A DNA stretch of 64,000 nucleotides, from NCBI RefSeq assembly GCF_020181615.1, contig NZ_CP084029.1, positions 4,217,625 through 4,281,624 on the forward strand. The letters are read 5' to 3'. The stretch's first letter is position 1, and each line of letters opens with the position of its first letter. Below the pieces are notes generated by a model. The model was given only the letters and a program-made list of their open reading frames with translations. It made no database searches and was not told the DNA's origin. Positions 46,727 through 56,470 of the stretch are shown here, piece after piece. The DNA comes from [Mycobacterium] crassicus. Its GTDB lineage: Bacteria; Actinomycetota; Actinomycetes; Mycobacteriales; Mycobacteriaceae. A program made the translations under genes and the position numbers.

Positions 46727-47848
46727 ATGACCGACGATGAGGGGCATGCCGTGACGGACACCATTCCGGACGAACCGCTCGGTAGCCATGTCCTGGAACT
46801 GCAGATCATCGACGTCGTCGCCGAGACCGATGATGCGCGCTCGCTGGTATTCGGCGTGCCCGACGGACCCGACGATCCGGAGATCCCCGCGCAGCGGTTG
46901 AAGTACTCCCCGGGGCAGTTCCTGACGCTGCGCATCCCCAGCGACCGCACCGGCTCGGTAGCCCGGTGCTACTCGCTGTGCAGCTCGCCATTCACCGATG
47001 ACGCGCTGACGGTGACCGTCAAGCGGACCGCGGACGGCTACGGGTCGAACTGGCTGTGCGACCACGCGAAAGCCGGGATGCGGGTGCATGTGCTGGCTCC
47101 CTCGGGCACCTTCGTACCCAAGTCACTGGACACCGATTTCCTGCTGCTGGGCGCCGGCAGCGGGATCACCCCGATGATGGCGATCTGCAAGTCGGCGCTG
47201 TCGCAGGGCAGCGGCCAGGTGACGTTGATCTACGCCAACCGCGACGAGCGATCGGTGATCTTCGGCGCCGCGCTGCGCGAGCTGGCCGCCAAGTACCCCG
47301 ACCGGCTGACCGTGGTGCACTGGCTGGAGTCGGTGCAGGGCCTGCCGAGCCCGGCCGCGCTGGCCCGGCTGGCCGCCCCCCACACCGACCGCGAGGTCTT
47401 CATCTGCGGGCCCGGACCGTTCATGGACGCCTCCCGGGACGCCTTGCGCATCCTGAACGTCCCGGACGCGCAGGTGCACCTCGAGGTGTTCAAGTCGCTG
47501 GACAGCGACCCGTTCGCCGCCGTCAAGATCGACCTGCACCCGCAGGATGCGGAAGGCGCAGCCGCCGAGCCCCCGGCCACCGTCACCGTCGAACTGGACG
47601 GCGAAAAGCACGAGCTGACGTGGCCGCGGCACGTCAAGCTGCTGGACCTGCTGCTGGACAAGGGCCTCGACGCCCCGTTCTCCTGCCGGGAGGGCCACTG
47701 CGGCGCCTGCGCCTGTGAGCTGAAAAAAGGCAAGGTCAGCATGGAGGTCAACGACGTGCTGGAACCCCAGGACCTCGCCGAAGGACTGATCCTGGCCTGC
47801 CAAGCCCATCCCGAGACCGATTCGGTGGAAGTGACCTACGACGAGTGA
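46727..47848 (+). CDS. kshB: 3-ketosteroid 9-alpha-hydroxylase reductase KshB
   Basis: Reductase of the two-component Rieske 9-alpha-hydroxylase. It passes NADH electrons through FAD and a 2Fe-2S cluster to KshA. RCYSLCSSP flavin motif, GAGSGITPMMAI nucleotide motif, and CREGHCGACAC with a later Cys for the cluster. Two starts are plausible. ATG 46727 (373 residues) would be leaderless; GTG 46751 (365 residues) has GAGGGG 6 bases upstream and matches the recalled M. tuberculosis N-terminus better. KshA is not in the window. Confidence 0.94.
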   Translation: MTDDEGHAVTDTIPDEPLGSHVLELQIIDVVAETDDARSLVFGVPDGPDDPEIPAQRLKYSPGQFLTLRIPSDRTGSVARCYSLCSSPFTDDALTVTVKRTADGYGSNWLCDHAKAGMRVHVLAPSGTFVPKSLDTDFLLLGAGSGITPMMAICKSALSQGSGQVTLIYANRDERSVIFGAALRELAAKYPDRLTVVHWLESVQGLPSPAALARLAAPHTDREVFICGPGPFMDASRDALRILNVPDAQVHLEVFKSLDSDPFAAVKIDLHPQDAEGAAAEPPATVTVELDGEKHELTWPRHVKLLDLLLDKGLDAPFSCREGHCGACACELKKGKVSMEVNDVLEPQDLAEGLILACQAHPETDSVEVTYDE

Positions 47849-47870
47849 CTCAAAGCTAGGTTGGTGCGAC

Positions 47871-48428
47871 ATGAAGCGGTTGTTGATGATTCCGGCAGCT
47901 ATGACGCTGTTGGCGGCGCTGATCCCGTCCGCGACAGCCTCCGCGGCCAGTGATACCAAGACCACGCTGTTCCCGGTGAACGAATTCGATCAGCTGCAGA
48001 CCCACAGCTTCGTCGACTGCAGCGCTCCGCCGCTGTGCCGCTTCACCGTCGGGGTGCAACGGCAGACTCCGGACGGAATGGCCGGGTTCCCACCGGACCT
48101 GTGGGCCCGCCAAAGCACCGAGATCCGCTCGTCGAAGCGCACTGCCTACCTGGACGTGCACACCGACGGCGGTGAGGGCTGGTTCAAAGACCGCGGCGGG
48201 CCAGGCACGAAGGTGTTCAAGGACGGCACCGGAGCGGTGATCCAGTCGATGTACTACGGCGAGGGCCCGCCGGAGAAGTACCAGACCAACGGCAGTATCG
48301 ACGTCCTGGAATACGCCACCGGCCGGCCCAAGACGGACGCCAACGTGATCGTCTGCACCCATATTCAGGTGGTCTACAGCGGGGTCAACCTGACCACGCC
48401 GTCCACCTGCGCCCAGACGGTGTTCTGA
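47871..48428 (+). CDS. Secreted protein, Rv3572-like
   Basis: 185 residues with a Sec signal peptide (residues ~1-26, ending SATASAAS). The mature part has four Cys (SFVDCSAPPLC; VIVCTH; STCAQ), suggesting two disulfides, and is beta-rich. Position after kshB equals Rv3572. Function unknown; possibly envelope-associated sterol handling, but only context supports that. Confidence 0.8.
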   Translation: MKRLLMIPAAMTLLAALIPSATASAASDTKTTLFPVNEFDQLQTHSFVDCSAPPLCRFTVGVQRQTPDGMAGFPPDLWARQSTEIRSSKRTAYLDVHTDGGEGWFKDRGGPGTKVFKDGTGAVIQSMYYGEGPPEKYQTNGSIDVLEYATGRPKTDANVIVCTHIQVVYSGVNLTTPSTCAQTVF

Positions 48429-48489
48429 CGCGCACTCGCTGACGCGCCGGTGAACTCCGCCGCAGCTCCGATCTGGCGCAATGCTCCGG

Positions 48490-48657
48490 CGGACTGTGAT
48501 ATTTCATTAACAAGCTATTAACAGAATGCGGGGGGAGAATTCTCCCCATTCCGGACTAGCGTAAATCCCGCCTGAGGGCAAGCTTAACGTTTCTGTGTGA
48601 ATACTGTGTGGCCGCAGCTTCGGTCAGAATTCGCCGTTAAGTAAAGGGGTTACGGAC
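48490..48657 (+). promoter_or_regulatory. AT-richer upstream region of the PGRS gene with a 16-bp palindrome
   Basis: GGGGAGAATTCTCCCC (48532-48547) is a perfect palindrome. ATTAAC occurs twice just before it (48506-48521 region), and TTAA runs recur to 48640. AAAGGGG precedes ATG 48658 at about 8-9 bases. The region is clearly less GC-rich than its surroundings, and regulation by a dimeric protein at the palindrome is plausible. Confidence 0.45.
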
Positions 48658-51600
48658 ATGGCTCGCCGCAATCACGTTAGCCCGAAACACAATTCGCGCA
48701 GCTGCAGGCCACACCGACGGCGTCGCGTTGTCGGGCTCGGTGCGTCCGTTGCGGCATTTCTGGCATTCGGGCTGACGGCCCCGAACGCCCATGCCGATAT
48801 CGATTTCACAGACCCCCTCGACCTGCTGTTCGGTATGGACGCCACCACGGCTGTGGGCGGCGCCGCGACAGCCGATCCCGGCGACCTGGATTCGTGGTCA
48901 GCCGATCTGTTCAACGGCATCTCGGCACTGGACCCGACGTTCGCGGCGGACATGGCCGCGATCAACTCCTGGCTCGAGGCCAACTGGATCAACACCCCGC
49001 TGGGCGAGTGGGTTGACGGGCAGGTCAATGCCGCGGCCACGACGCTGGGCGTTGGCTGGCTGATCGGCAACGGCGCCGACGGCACGGCCGCCCATCCCGA
49101 TGGCGGTGCGGGCGGCCTGCTGTTCGGTAACGGGGGAAATGGCTACAGCTGGACCGCCGCCGACGATCCCGCCGGCACCACGCTGGCCGGTGGAGCCGGT
49201 GGCGACGCGGTCCTATGGGGCAACGGCGGAGACGGCGGCAATGGGATCGACGGCGGTGCCGGCGGCGATGGCGGCAGCGCCGGCTGGATCTACGGCAACG
49301 GCGGTGGCGGTGGCAACGGCGGCGACGCTGTCGACAACGGTGCCGGCGGCGCGGGCGGCAACGGCGGAGACGCCGGCTGGCTCTCGTGGTTCAGCAACGG
49401 CGGCGCCGGCGGCAACGGTGGTGCGGGTGCGGATGCCACCGCCGGCCCAACGGTTGCCGCGGGCCACGACGGTTCAACCGGCAGCAGCGGTGGGGCCGGG
49501 GGCATCGGCGGCACCGGCGGTAACGGCGGGTTCCTGTTCGGTAAGGGCGGCGCCGGCGGTCTCGGCGGCAACGGCGGAGGCGGTGGAACCGGCGGCGGCG
49601 GTGGCGACGGGATCGCGGGCATCGCAGGCGTGAACAGCGGCGTGGGTGGCGACGCCGGCAACGGCGGCACCGGGGGCGGCGGCGGTACCGGCGGCAACGG
49701 CGGAGCGGCCGGAAAGGCCGGCTTGCTGTTCGGCACCGCCGGCACCAGTGGCGACGGCGGCAACGGCGGCGCCGGTGGCAATGCCGGGACGGGCGGCACC
49801 GGTGGTGCGGGTGCGGCCGGCGATGCGAGCAACGCCGACGGCGGCAACGGCGGCCACGGTGGTGATGCGGGTACCGCCGGTGGTGGCGGCGCCGGCGGTG
49901 CAGCGGGCGGCACCGGCGCCAACGCCGGCACTCAGGGCAGCAACGGCGCGGCGGTGACCAGTGGTGGCGACGGCGGCAAGGGCGGCGACGGGTTCACCTC
50001 CACCACAGCAGGGGCCTCCGGCGGCAGCGGCGGCACCGGCGGAAACGGCGGCTCGTTCGGTAACGGCGGGGCCGGCGGCAAGGGCGGCGACGGGGTGGCC
50101 GGTGCCGTCGGCGCCAACCCCACCGCGGCGGGCGCCGACGGTGGCAACGGCGGTACCGGCGGCTCCGGCGGTGACGGCGGGGCCGGCGGTCAGGGCGGGT
50201 CGGTCTCTGGCAACGGCGGTGCGGGCGGCGCGGCCGGCAACGGCGCCAACGGCGGCAACGGCGGCAACGGCGTGGCCGGCGCCAACGGCGGCAACGGCGT
50301 GGCCGGCGCCAACGGCGCCAACCCCGGCGACAGCGGCGGCACCGGCGGGTCCGCCGGTAGCGGTGGTACCGGAGGCGACGGCGGCCACGGCGGATCCGGC
50401 GGCACCGCCGCACACGGCAACACCGGTGCCGGCACCGCCGGCGGCAACGCCGGCTCGGGTGGCAACGCCGGAACCGCCGGCAAGGGCGGCGACGGCCTCG
50501 CCGGCGGCAACGCCACCACCGCCGGGTCCGGCGGGCAGGGCGGTGCCGGCGGCAATCGCGGCGCGGCCGGGACTGTCGGTATCGGCGGCACCGGCAACGG
50601 CGGGCAGGCCGCCAGCGGGCAGGCCGGCGCGGCCGGAAGCACCGGCGGCGACGGCGGCGCAGGCGGCAACGGCGCCACCGGCCAGGTGGTCGACACCGGC
50701 GGCGGAGTGATGGCTGCCCAGAACGGCGGCGCGGGCGGGGCCGGCGGCGCGGCCGGGGCCATCGGCAACGGCGGAGCAGGCGGCACCGGCGGCACCGGCG
50801 GCACGGGCAACGGCGCCGACTCGACCAGCGCCGGGGTGAGCGGCGGCGACGGCCTGTCCGGCGGCAACGGCGGTGACGGCGGTAAAGGCGGCGCCGGCGG
50901 GACCACCTCCGGCGACGGCGGAGCCGGAGGAAATGCCGGCAGCGGCGGAAACGGCGGAAACGGCGGCGCCGGCGGCACCGGGGCAGTCAACGCATACTCC
51001 GGTGACGGTGGCGATGGCGGTAACGCCGGCAGTGGCGGCACCGGCGGCACCGGCGGCACCGGCGGCAACGCCACCGCGGGCGCCGGCGGCGGCGGTGGCA
51101 ACGCCGGCTCAGGCGGCAACGCCGGCAACGGAGGCAACGGCGGCGGCGGTTCCGCCGACGGCACCTCCCTCTCCGGCACCGCCGGCTCCGGCGGCGACGG
51201 CGGCAACGGCGGCGACCGCGGCGCGGCCGGAGCGATCGGTAGCGGCGGCACCGGCAGCGGCGGCCCGGCGGCCAATGGGCAGTCCGGTGCGGCGGGCAGC
51301 ACCGGTGGAAACGGCGGCAACGGCGGCAACGGCGGCAACGGCCCCGGCGGTGTCTCCGTCCCCCAGGGTGGCGGCAAAGGCGGCAACGGCGGCAACGCCG
51401 GCGCTGTCGGTACCGGCGGCACCGGCGGCAACGGCGGCAATGCCGGCCGCAACGTCAGTGGTTTCGGCGGTGTCGGTGGCAACGGCGGCGACGGCGGTGA
51501 CTCCAGCGGTACCGGCAATCTCGCCGGGACCGGCGGCAATGGCGGGACCGGCGGGGTTGGCGGCGCCGGCACTTCCGGCGGCGACGGCGGCAACGGCGGC

Positions 51601-52512
51601 AACGGCGGCGACGGCGTCAACGGCGGCCTGAGCAACCACGGCGGCAACGGCGGCGCCGGCGGCATCGGGTATGCCGCCGCCACGTCCGGTGCCGGCGGTG
51701 CCGGCGGCGCCGGCGGCAGCGACGGCGGCGGCACGGGCGGTGCCGGTGGCGCCGGCGGTAGCGGCAGCAGCCTCACGAACCTCAGCTCGGGCCGCTTCGG
51801 CGGCGGCGGGGGCGGCGGCGGCGGGGCCGGCCAGCTGGGCGGTACCGGTGGCGTCGGCGGCAACGGCGGCAACGCGGCGAGTGACGGCCACTATGGCAAT
51901 TACGACGGCGGCGGCGGCACCGGTGGCCTGGGCGGCATCGGCTCCGGTGTCGGCAGCGTCGGCGGCAACGGCGGCCACGGCGGCAATGGCGGCGTCAGCG
52001 GCACCGGCACCGGCTACACGTTTGGCGGGTCCGGCGGCACCGGCGGCACGGGCGGCACGGGCGGCTACGCCAGCAGCGGCGGCACGGGCGGCGTGGGCGG
52101 CAACGGGGGCACCGGCGGCGCCGGCGGCGCCGGCAGCAGCGTTTTCGCGCAGGGTGGCAACACCGGCGGCGGCGGTGGCGCCGGCGGGACCGGCGGCACC
52201 GGCAGCGGTGGCGGCACCGGCGGTGCCGGTGGAGCGGGCGGCACCGGTGGTGTGGGTGGCGCGGCCGGCAGCAGCACCGGTTCCCTTGCTCCCGGTGTTG
52301 GCGGCAGCGGCGGCGCCGGCGGCAACGGCGGCCCCGGCACCGCACCGGCCAATCCGGGTGGGGTCGGCGGCGTCGGCGGGGTGGGCGGCAACGGCAGTCC
52401 CGCCCCGAGCCCTGGCCTCCCCTCCATCAACGGCGGCCCCGGCGGCCCGGGCACCAACGGCGGCCCGAACGGCGCCGCCGGCAGCCCCGGAACGCCGGGC
52501 ACGAACGGGTAG
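48658..52512 (+). CDS. Very long PGRS-type Gly-rich protein with export signal and no PE domain
   Basis: 1,284 residues. Residues 1-47 are a basic, Arg-rich leader (RRRRVVGLG, Tat-like) followed by a hydrophobic stretch ending NAHA. Residues ~48-135 form a unique region ([18 protein letters not shown]...). After [20 protein letters not shown], as seen after PE domains in PE_PGRS proteins, over 1,100 residues of GGx/GNGG repeats follow. Internal repetition includes a perfect 27-base tandem at 50263-50316 and an in-register duplication 660 bases apart. No PE module or YxxxD/E signal is seen. Function unknown; probably surface or secreted, Ca-binding turns possible. Inserted between the Rv3572-like gene and fadE34. 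Confidence 0.85.
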   Translation: MARRNHVSPKHNSRSCRPHRRRRVVGLGASVAAFLAFGLTAPNAHADIDFTDPLDLLFGMDATTAVGGAATADPGDLDSWSADLFNGISALDPTFAADMAAINSWLEANWINTPLGEWVDGQVNAAATTLGVGWLIGNGADGTAAHPDGGAGGLLFGNGGNGYSWTAADDPAGTTLAGGAGGDAVLWGNGGDGGNGIDGGAGGDGGSAGWIYGNGGGGGNGGDAVDNGAGGAGGNGGDAGWLSWFSNGGAGGNGGAGADATAGPTVAAGHDGSTGSSGGAGGIGGTGGNGGFLFGKGGAGGLGGNGGGGGTGGGGGDGIAGIAGVNSGVGGDAGNGGTGGGGGTGGNGGAAGKAGLLFGTAGTSGDGGNGGAGGNAGTGGTGGAGAAGDASNADGGNGGHGGDAGTAGGGGAGGAAGGTGANAGTQGSNGAAVTSGGDGGKGGDGFTSTTAGASGGSGGTGGNGGSFGNGGAGGKGGDGVAGAVGANPTAAGADGGNGGTGGSGGDGGAGGQGGSVSGNGGAGGAAGNGANGGNGGNGVAGANGGNGVAGANGANPGDSGGTGGSAGSGGTGGDGGHGGSGGTAAHGNTGAGTAGGNAGSGGNAGTAGKGGDGLAGGNATTAGSGGQGGAGGNRGAAGTVGIGGTGNGGQAASGQAGAAGSTGGDGGAGGNGATGQVVDTGGGVMAAQNGGAGGAGGAAGAIGNGGAGGTGGTGGTGNGADSTSAGVSGGDGLSGGNGGDGGKGGAGGTTSGDGGAGGNAGSGGNGGNGGAGGTGAVNAYSGDGGDGGNAGSGGTGGTGGTGGNATAGAGGGGGNAGSGGNAGNGGNGGGGSADGTSLSGTAGSGGDGGNGGDRGAAGAIGSGGTGSGGPAANGQSGAAGSTGGNGGNGGNGGNGPGGVSVPQGGGKGGNGGNAGAVGTGGTGGNGGNAGRNVSGFGGVGGNGGDGGDSSGTGNLAGTGGNGGTGGVGGAGTSGGDGGNGGNGGDGVNGGLSNHGGNGGAGGIGYAAATSGAGGAGGAGGSDGGGTGGAGGAGGSGSSLTNLSSGRFGGGGGGGGGAGQLGGTGGVGGNGGNAASDGHYGNYDGGGGTGGLGGIGSGVGSVGGNGGHGGNGGVSGTGTGYTFGGSGGTGGTGGTGGYASSGGTGGVGGNGGTGGAGGAGSSVFAQGGNTGGGGGAGGTGGTGSGGGTGGAGGAGGTGGVGGAAGSSTGSLAPGVGGSGGAGGNGGPGTAPANPGGVGGVGGVGGNGSPAPSPGLPSINGGPGGPGTNGGPNGAAGSPGTPGTNG
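50263..50316 (+). repeat. Perfect 27-bp tandem duplication inside the PGRS gene
   Basis: Two identical 27-base units (50263-50289 and 50290-50316) encode GNGVAGANG twice. Exact identity at DNA level points to recent slippage or unequal exchange. Confidence 0.85.
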
Positions 52513-54648
52513 TTACCCGCGCGGCAGCCCCAGCAGCCGTTCGGCGGCCAGCGTCAGCAGGATCTGTTCGGTGCCGCCGGCGATCGACAGGCACCGGGTG
52601 TTGAGGAAGTCGTGTACCTCGCGCCCGGCCACCGCGCCAGCGCCGGCGATGACGTCCATCCGGTACTCGGCCAGCTCCTGGCGGTAACGCACCCCGATCA
52701 GCTTGCGCACCGAGGACTCCGAGCCGGGGTCCTGCCCACCGACGGCCAGCTGGGCGATGCGCTGATCCAGCAGCGAACCGGCCTGGGCGGCGATGATCAG
52801 CCGGGCCAGCCGGTCGTCGGCGGCGGTGTCGGAGTCCCGGTCGGCCAATGCCTTGAGCAGCTCCTCCATCGGGTTGCCCAGCGCGGTGCCGCCTGCGATC
52901 GCGACCCGCTCGTTGGCCAGCGTGGTCCGCGCCAGCCGCCAGCCGTCGTTGACACCGCCGACCACCATCTCGTCGGGGACGAAGACGTCGTCGAGGAAGA
53001 CCTCGTTGAACAGGGCGTCACCGGTGATCTCGCGCAGCGGCCGGATGTCGATGCCCTCGGCGGTCATGTCGAGCAGGAAGTAGGTGATGCCCTTGTGCTT
53101 CGGCGCGTCGGGATCGGTGCGGGCCAGACAGATGCCCCACTGCGAATCGTCCGCCCGTGACGTCCACACCTTCTGCCCGGTCAGTCGCCAGCCGCCGTCG
53201 ACCTTGACCGCCTTGGTGCGCAGCGCCGCCAGGTCGGAGCCGGCGCCCGGCTCGGAGAACAGCTGGCACCAGAAGATCTCACCGGTCAGGGTGGCCGGGA
53301 TGAACCGCTCGATCTGCTCGGGCGTGCCGTGCTCGAGGATGGTGGGCGCGGCCCACCAGCCGATCACCAGGTCGGGTCGTTCGACACCGGCCGCGGCCAG
53401 CTCCTGGTCGATCACCAACTGCTCGCTCGCACCGGCGGCGCGCCCGTAGGGCACCGGCCAGTGCGGGGCCAGCAGACCCGATTCGGCCAGCGCCGCCTGG
53501 CGCCGCTCGACCGGCAGCGCCGCGATCCGGGCCGCCTCCGCGGCGATGGCGGGCCGCAGGTCGGCGATGGCGGTGTCCTCGCCGAGGTCCATCTCCAGCC
53601 GGCGTCGCACCCCGGCCCGGGTCAGCGCGGCCACCCGGCGCAACCAATGCTCCGCCCCGCCCAGTGCCTGCCCGATGCCGTAAGCGCGGCGCAGGTACAG
53701 GTGCGCGTCGTGTTCCCAGGTGATGCCGATGCCACCGAGCACCTGGATGCAGTCCTTGGCGTTGGCCTTGGCGGCGTCGATGCAGATGGCGGCGGCGACC
53801 GCGGCGGCGATCGAGAACTGCTGGTCGTCGGGGTCCGAGGCGGCGCGAGCCACATCGGCGGCGGCCACGGCGGCCTGGTCGGCTCGGCACAGCATTTCGG
53901 CACACAGGTGCTTGATGGCCTGGAAGCTGCCGATCGGCCTACCGAACTGTTCGCGCACCTTGGCGTATGCCACGGCGGTGTCCAGCGCCCAGCGGGCCAC
54001 ACCGGCCGCTTCCGCGGACAGCAGAGTGACGGCCAGGTTCTCCACCCGACCGCCGGCCTCGAGCACCGTCGCCGGCGCGGCGGACAGCGTCACCTTCGCC
54101 AACGGCCGGGAAAAGTCGGTGGCGGTCAGCGGCTCGACCTGTACCCCACCGGCGCGGGCGTCGACCAGCACCCACTGGGCACCGGCCGGCAGCAGTAGCA
54201 ACCCGTCGGCGGTGGCTCCCAGCACGCGCTCAGCGGTACCGGACGCCTGTCCTGCAGCGGCGTCAAAGTCGACCGCGGCGGCAGCGATAGCGGTGTTGAT
54301 GGCCACGCCCGCGGCACGCTCGCCGTTCGCCAGGGCCTCGGCCAGCTGCGGATCGGTGACAACCATGGTCGCCAGCGCGGTACTCGCGACCGGCCCGGGA
54401 ACCAGCGCCTTGGCGGCCTCGTCGACCATCGCGCACAGGTCTTCGATCCGTCCGCCGGCTCCGCCGTGCTCCTCGGCCACCGCCACCCCGAACAGGCCCA
54501 GCTCGGCCAGGCGGGCGAAAACCGGTTGCCAGGCATCGGGTTCGCCCAGCTCCACCGCCCGAATCGCCTCGGCTGTGCCCGCTGCGGCAGCCCAGTCGCG
54601 AACCAGCTCACGGGCGGCGAGCTGTTCGTCGGTGATGGTCACGGACAC
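52513..54648 (-). CDS. fadE34: Fused two-domain acyl-CoA dehydrogenase FadE34
   Basis: 711 residues holding two ACAD units in one chain. The N-terminal unit (about 1-340) ends with REQFGRPIGSFQAIKHLCAE and GGIGITWEHDAHLYLRRA. The C-terminal unit (about 350-711) has SEPGAGSDLAALRTKAVK and the IAGGTEQILLTLAAERLLGLPR tail. Dehydrogenates a steroid side-chain CoA (C24 or C22 level in the literature). GTG 54648 with AGGAG 7 bases upstream. Its stop abuts that of the PGRS gene with no gap. Divergent from kstR. Confidence 0.94.
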   Translation of the reverse strand: MSVTITDEQLAARELVRDWAAAAGTAEAIRAVELGEPDAWQPVFARLAELGLFGVAVAEEHGGAGGRIEDLCAMVDEAAKALVPGPVASTALATMVVTDPQLAEALANGERAAGVAINTAIAAAAVDFDAAAGQASGTAERVLGATADGLLLLPAGAQWVLVDARAGGVQVEPLTATDFSRPLAKVTLSAAPATVLEAGGRVENLAVTLLSAEAAGVARWALDTAVAYAKVREQFGRPIGSFQAIKHLCAEMLCRADQAAVAAADVARAASDPDDQQFSIAAAVAAAICIDAAKANAKDCIQVLGGIGITWEHDAHLYLRRAYGIGQALGGAEHWLRRVAALTRAGVRRRLEMDLGEDTAIADLRPAIAAEAARIAALPVERRQAALAESGLLAPHWPVPYGRAAGASEQLVIDQELAAAGVERPDLVIGWWAAPTILEHGTPEQIERFIPATLTGEIFWCQLFSEPGAGSDLAALRTKAVKVDGGWRLTGQKVWTSRADDSQWGICLARTDPDAPKHKGITYFLLDMTAEGIDIRPLREITGDALFNEVFLDDVFVPDEMVVGGVNDGWRLARTTLANERVAIAGGTALGNPMEELLKALADRDSDTAADDRLARLIIAAQAGSLLDQRIAQLAVGGQDPGSESSVRKLIGVRYRQELAEYRMDVIAGAGAVAGREVHDFLNTRCLSIAGGTEQILLTLAAERLLGLPRG

Positions 54649-54712
54649 GCTGGGCTCCTAGATGTCATAACGAACTTCGATGTCGGCGAGTGAGGAAGGC
54701 CACCCCGCTCAC

Positions 54713-54726
54713 TAGAACGTGTTCTA
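54713..54726. promoter_or_regulatory. KstR operator between fadE34 and kstR
   Basis: TAGAACGTGTTCTA has perfect 6-bp arms and is the most symmetric KstR site in the window. It should repress fadE34 and autoregulate kstR. Confidence 0.88.
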
Positions 54727-54865
54727 ATAGTGCCAGCGTCTGACCGTCAAGTCGAACCGTTGTGGCAGGACACGTAGCGTCCCGCCGGTGTTGGAGGTGG
54801 GAGATTCACCCAGGCGATGCGTATCGTTACTGGCGAGTAGGTCTACTGAAGGAGCCGGACACCAC

Positions 54866-55537
54866 ATGTCGTCAGCAGCCGACAGCAATCCGGGCCGCGG
54901 ATCGGGCACTCAACCGCGTGAGGTCGTCAACGTGGCTGTGCTGACCGAATCCGACCTCGGTTCCGAGGCCCAGCGCGAACGCCGCAAGCGCATCCTGGAC
55001 GCGACCCTGGCGATCGCCTCCAAGGGTGGGTATGACGCCGTGCAGATGCGCGCGGTGGCCGACCGTGCAGACGTCGCCGTGGGCACCCTCTACCGGTACT
55101 TCCCGTCGAAGGTTCACCTGCTGGTCTCGGCGATGGGCCGAGAGATCGAGCGCATCGAGACCAAGATCGATCCGGCGATGTTCGCCGAAACCACCCGGCA
55201 CCAGCGGCTCAACTTGGTGGTCAGCAAGCTCAACCGCGCCATGCAACGCAACCCGCTGCTCACCGAAGCCATGACCAGGGCGTATGTCTTCGCCGACGCA
55301 TCGGCGGCCGGCGAGGTCGACCACGTGCAGAAGCTGATCGACTCGATGTTCGCCGGCGCTATGAGCGATGGCGAACCGACCGAGGAGCAGTACCACATCT
55401 CCCGGGTGATCTCGGACGTGTGGCTGTCCAACCTGCTCGCCTGGCTTACCCGGCGAGCATCGGCCACCGACTTCAGCACGCGGCTGGACCTGGCGGTCCG
55501 GCTGCTGATCGGCGACGACGACCGCCCCACGATCTGA
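54866..55537 (+). CDS. kstR: KstR, TetR repressor of the cholesterol regulon
   Basis: 223 residues from ATG 54866 (AAGGAG about 12 bases upstream). The conserved core starts near VAVLTESDLGSEAQ, so GTG 54932 (201 residues) matches the recalled short M. tuberculosis form. HTH in MRAVADRADVAVGTLYRYFP. It releases DNA when 3-oxo-cholestenoyl-CoA-type ligands bind. The N-terminal extension is low-complexity (SSAADSNPGRGSG). Divergent from fadE34 across its own site. Confidence 0.95.
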   Translation: MSSAADSNPGRGSGTQPREVVNVAVLTESDLGSEAQRERRKRILDATLAIASKGGYDAVQMRAVADRADVAVGTLYRYFPSKVHLLVSAMGREIERIETKIDPAMFAETTRHQRLNLVVSKLNRAMQRNPLLTEAMTRAYVFADASAAGEVDHVQKLIDSMFAGAMSDGEPTEEQYHISRVISDVWLSNLLAWLTRRASATDFSTRLDLAVRLLIGDDDRPTI

Positions 55538-55549
55538 TCGGGCTCGCCG

Positions 55550-56470
55550 ATGCGCGTCAAACTCGGCCGTCCCGACCTCGCCGGATACGCGCATCGCTTC
55601 ACGGTGCCCGCCGCTGCGCCGGACGCACCGCTTTCACTGACCTGGTTGGGCGTGTCGACGCTGCTGATCGATGACGGCTCATCGGCGCTGCTGACCGACG
55701 GCTACTTCTCCCGCCCCGGTTTGGCGCGCGTGCAGTTCGGCAAGGTGGCCCCCTCACCTGCCCGGGTCGACGGCTGCCTGGCCCGCGCCGGGGTGCACAC
55801 CCTGGCGGCCGTCATCGCGGTCCACACCCACATCGACCACGTACTGGATTCGGCGTTGGTCGCCGACCGTACCGGCGCAGTGTTGGTCGGTGGTTCCTCG
55901 GCCGCCAACGTGGGCCGCGGCCACGGCCTTGCCGAGGATCGCCTGGTGGTCGCGGTGCCGGATCAGCCGATCACGTTGGGCGCCTACGACGTCACCCTGA
56001 TCGAGTCGCGGCACTGCCCGCCGGACCGCTTTCCCGGTTCGATCACCGCCCCGGTCACGCCACCGGTACGGGTGACGGCCTACCGGTGCGGTGAATCGTG
56101 GTCGGTGGTGGTGGTGCATCGCCCGTCGGGCCGGCGCGTGTTGATCGTCGGCAGCGCCGGGTTCGTTCCCGGCGCGCTGGACTCTCACCGCGCCGACGTC
56201 GTGTATCTGGGTGTGGGCCAACTCGGTTTGCAGCCGCGGCAATACCTGGTCGACTACTGGTCGGAGGCGGTGCGCGCAGTCGGCGCCAAGACGGTTGTGC
56301 TGACCCATTGGGACGACTTCTTCCGGCCGTTGTCGAAACCGTTGCGCGCCTTGCCTTATGCCGGCGATGACCTCAACTTTACGATGCGGGTTCTCGATGA
56401 GCTGGCCGAAGCCGACGGAGTCGCGCTGCACCTGCCCACGGTGTGGCGGCGTGAGGATCCGTGGGGCTGA
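55550..56470 (+). CDS. Metallo-beta-lactamase-fold hydrolase (Rv3577-like)
   Basis: 306-residue MBL-fold protein. Metal motif HTHIDHVLD near residue 90, further His in ESRHCPP and LTHWDDFF. No signal peptide is obvious. Follows kstR by 12 bases; the M. tuberculosis genes Rv3575c (LacI) and lppH are not present between. Overlaps arsB2 by 10 bases. Substrate unknown. Confidence 0.82.
   Translation: MRVKLGRPDLAGYAHRFTVPAAAPDAPLSLTWLGVSTLLIDDGSSALLTDGYFSRPGLARVQFGKVAPSPARVDGCLARAGVHTLAAVIAVHTHIDHVLDSALVADRTGAVLVGGSSAANVGRGHGLAEDRLVVAVPDQPITLGAYDVTLIESRHCPPDRFPGSITAPVTPPVRVTAYRCGESWSVVVVHRPSGRRVLIVGSAGFVPGALDSHRADVVYLGVGQLGLQPRQYLVDYWSEAVRAVGAKTVVLTHWDDFFRPLSKPLRALPYAGDDLNFTMRVLDELAEADGVALHLPTVWRREDPWG

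Noticed and set aside
50190..51872. Long Pro-rich open frame antisense to the PGRS gene, plus other long frames in the same region
   Set aside because: GGC-rich repeats read in reverse give Pro/Ala runs without stops; no start signal or conserved domain.
48658..52512. CRISPR-like or satellite array
   Set aside because: The repetition is codon-phased GGx coding sequence in one open frame, not repeats with unique spacers.
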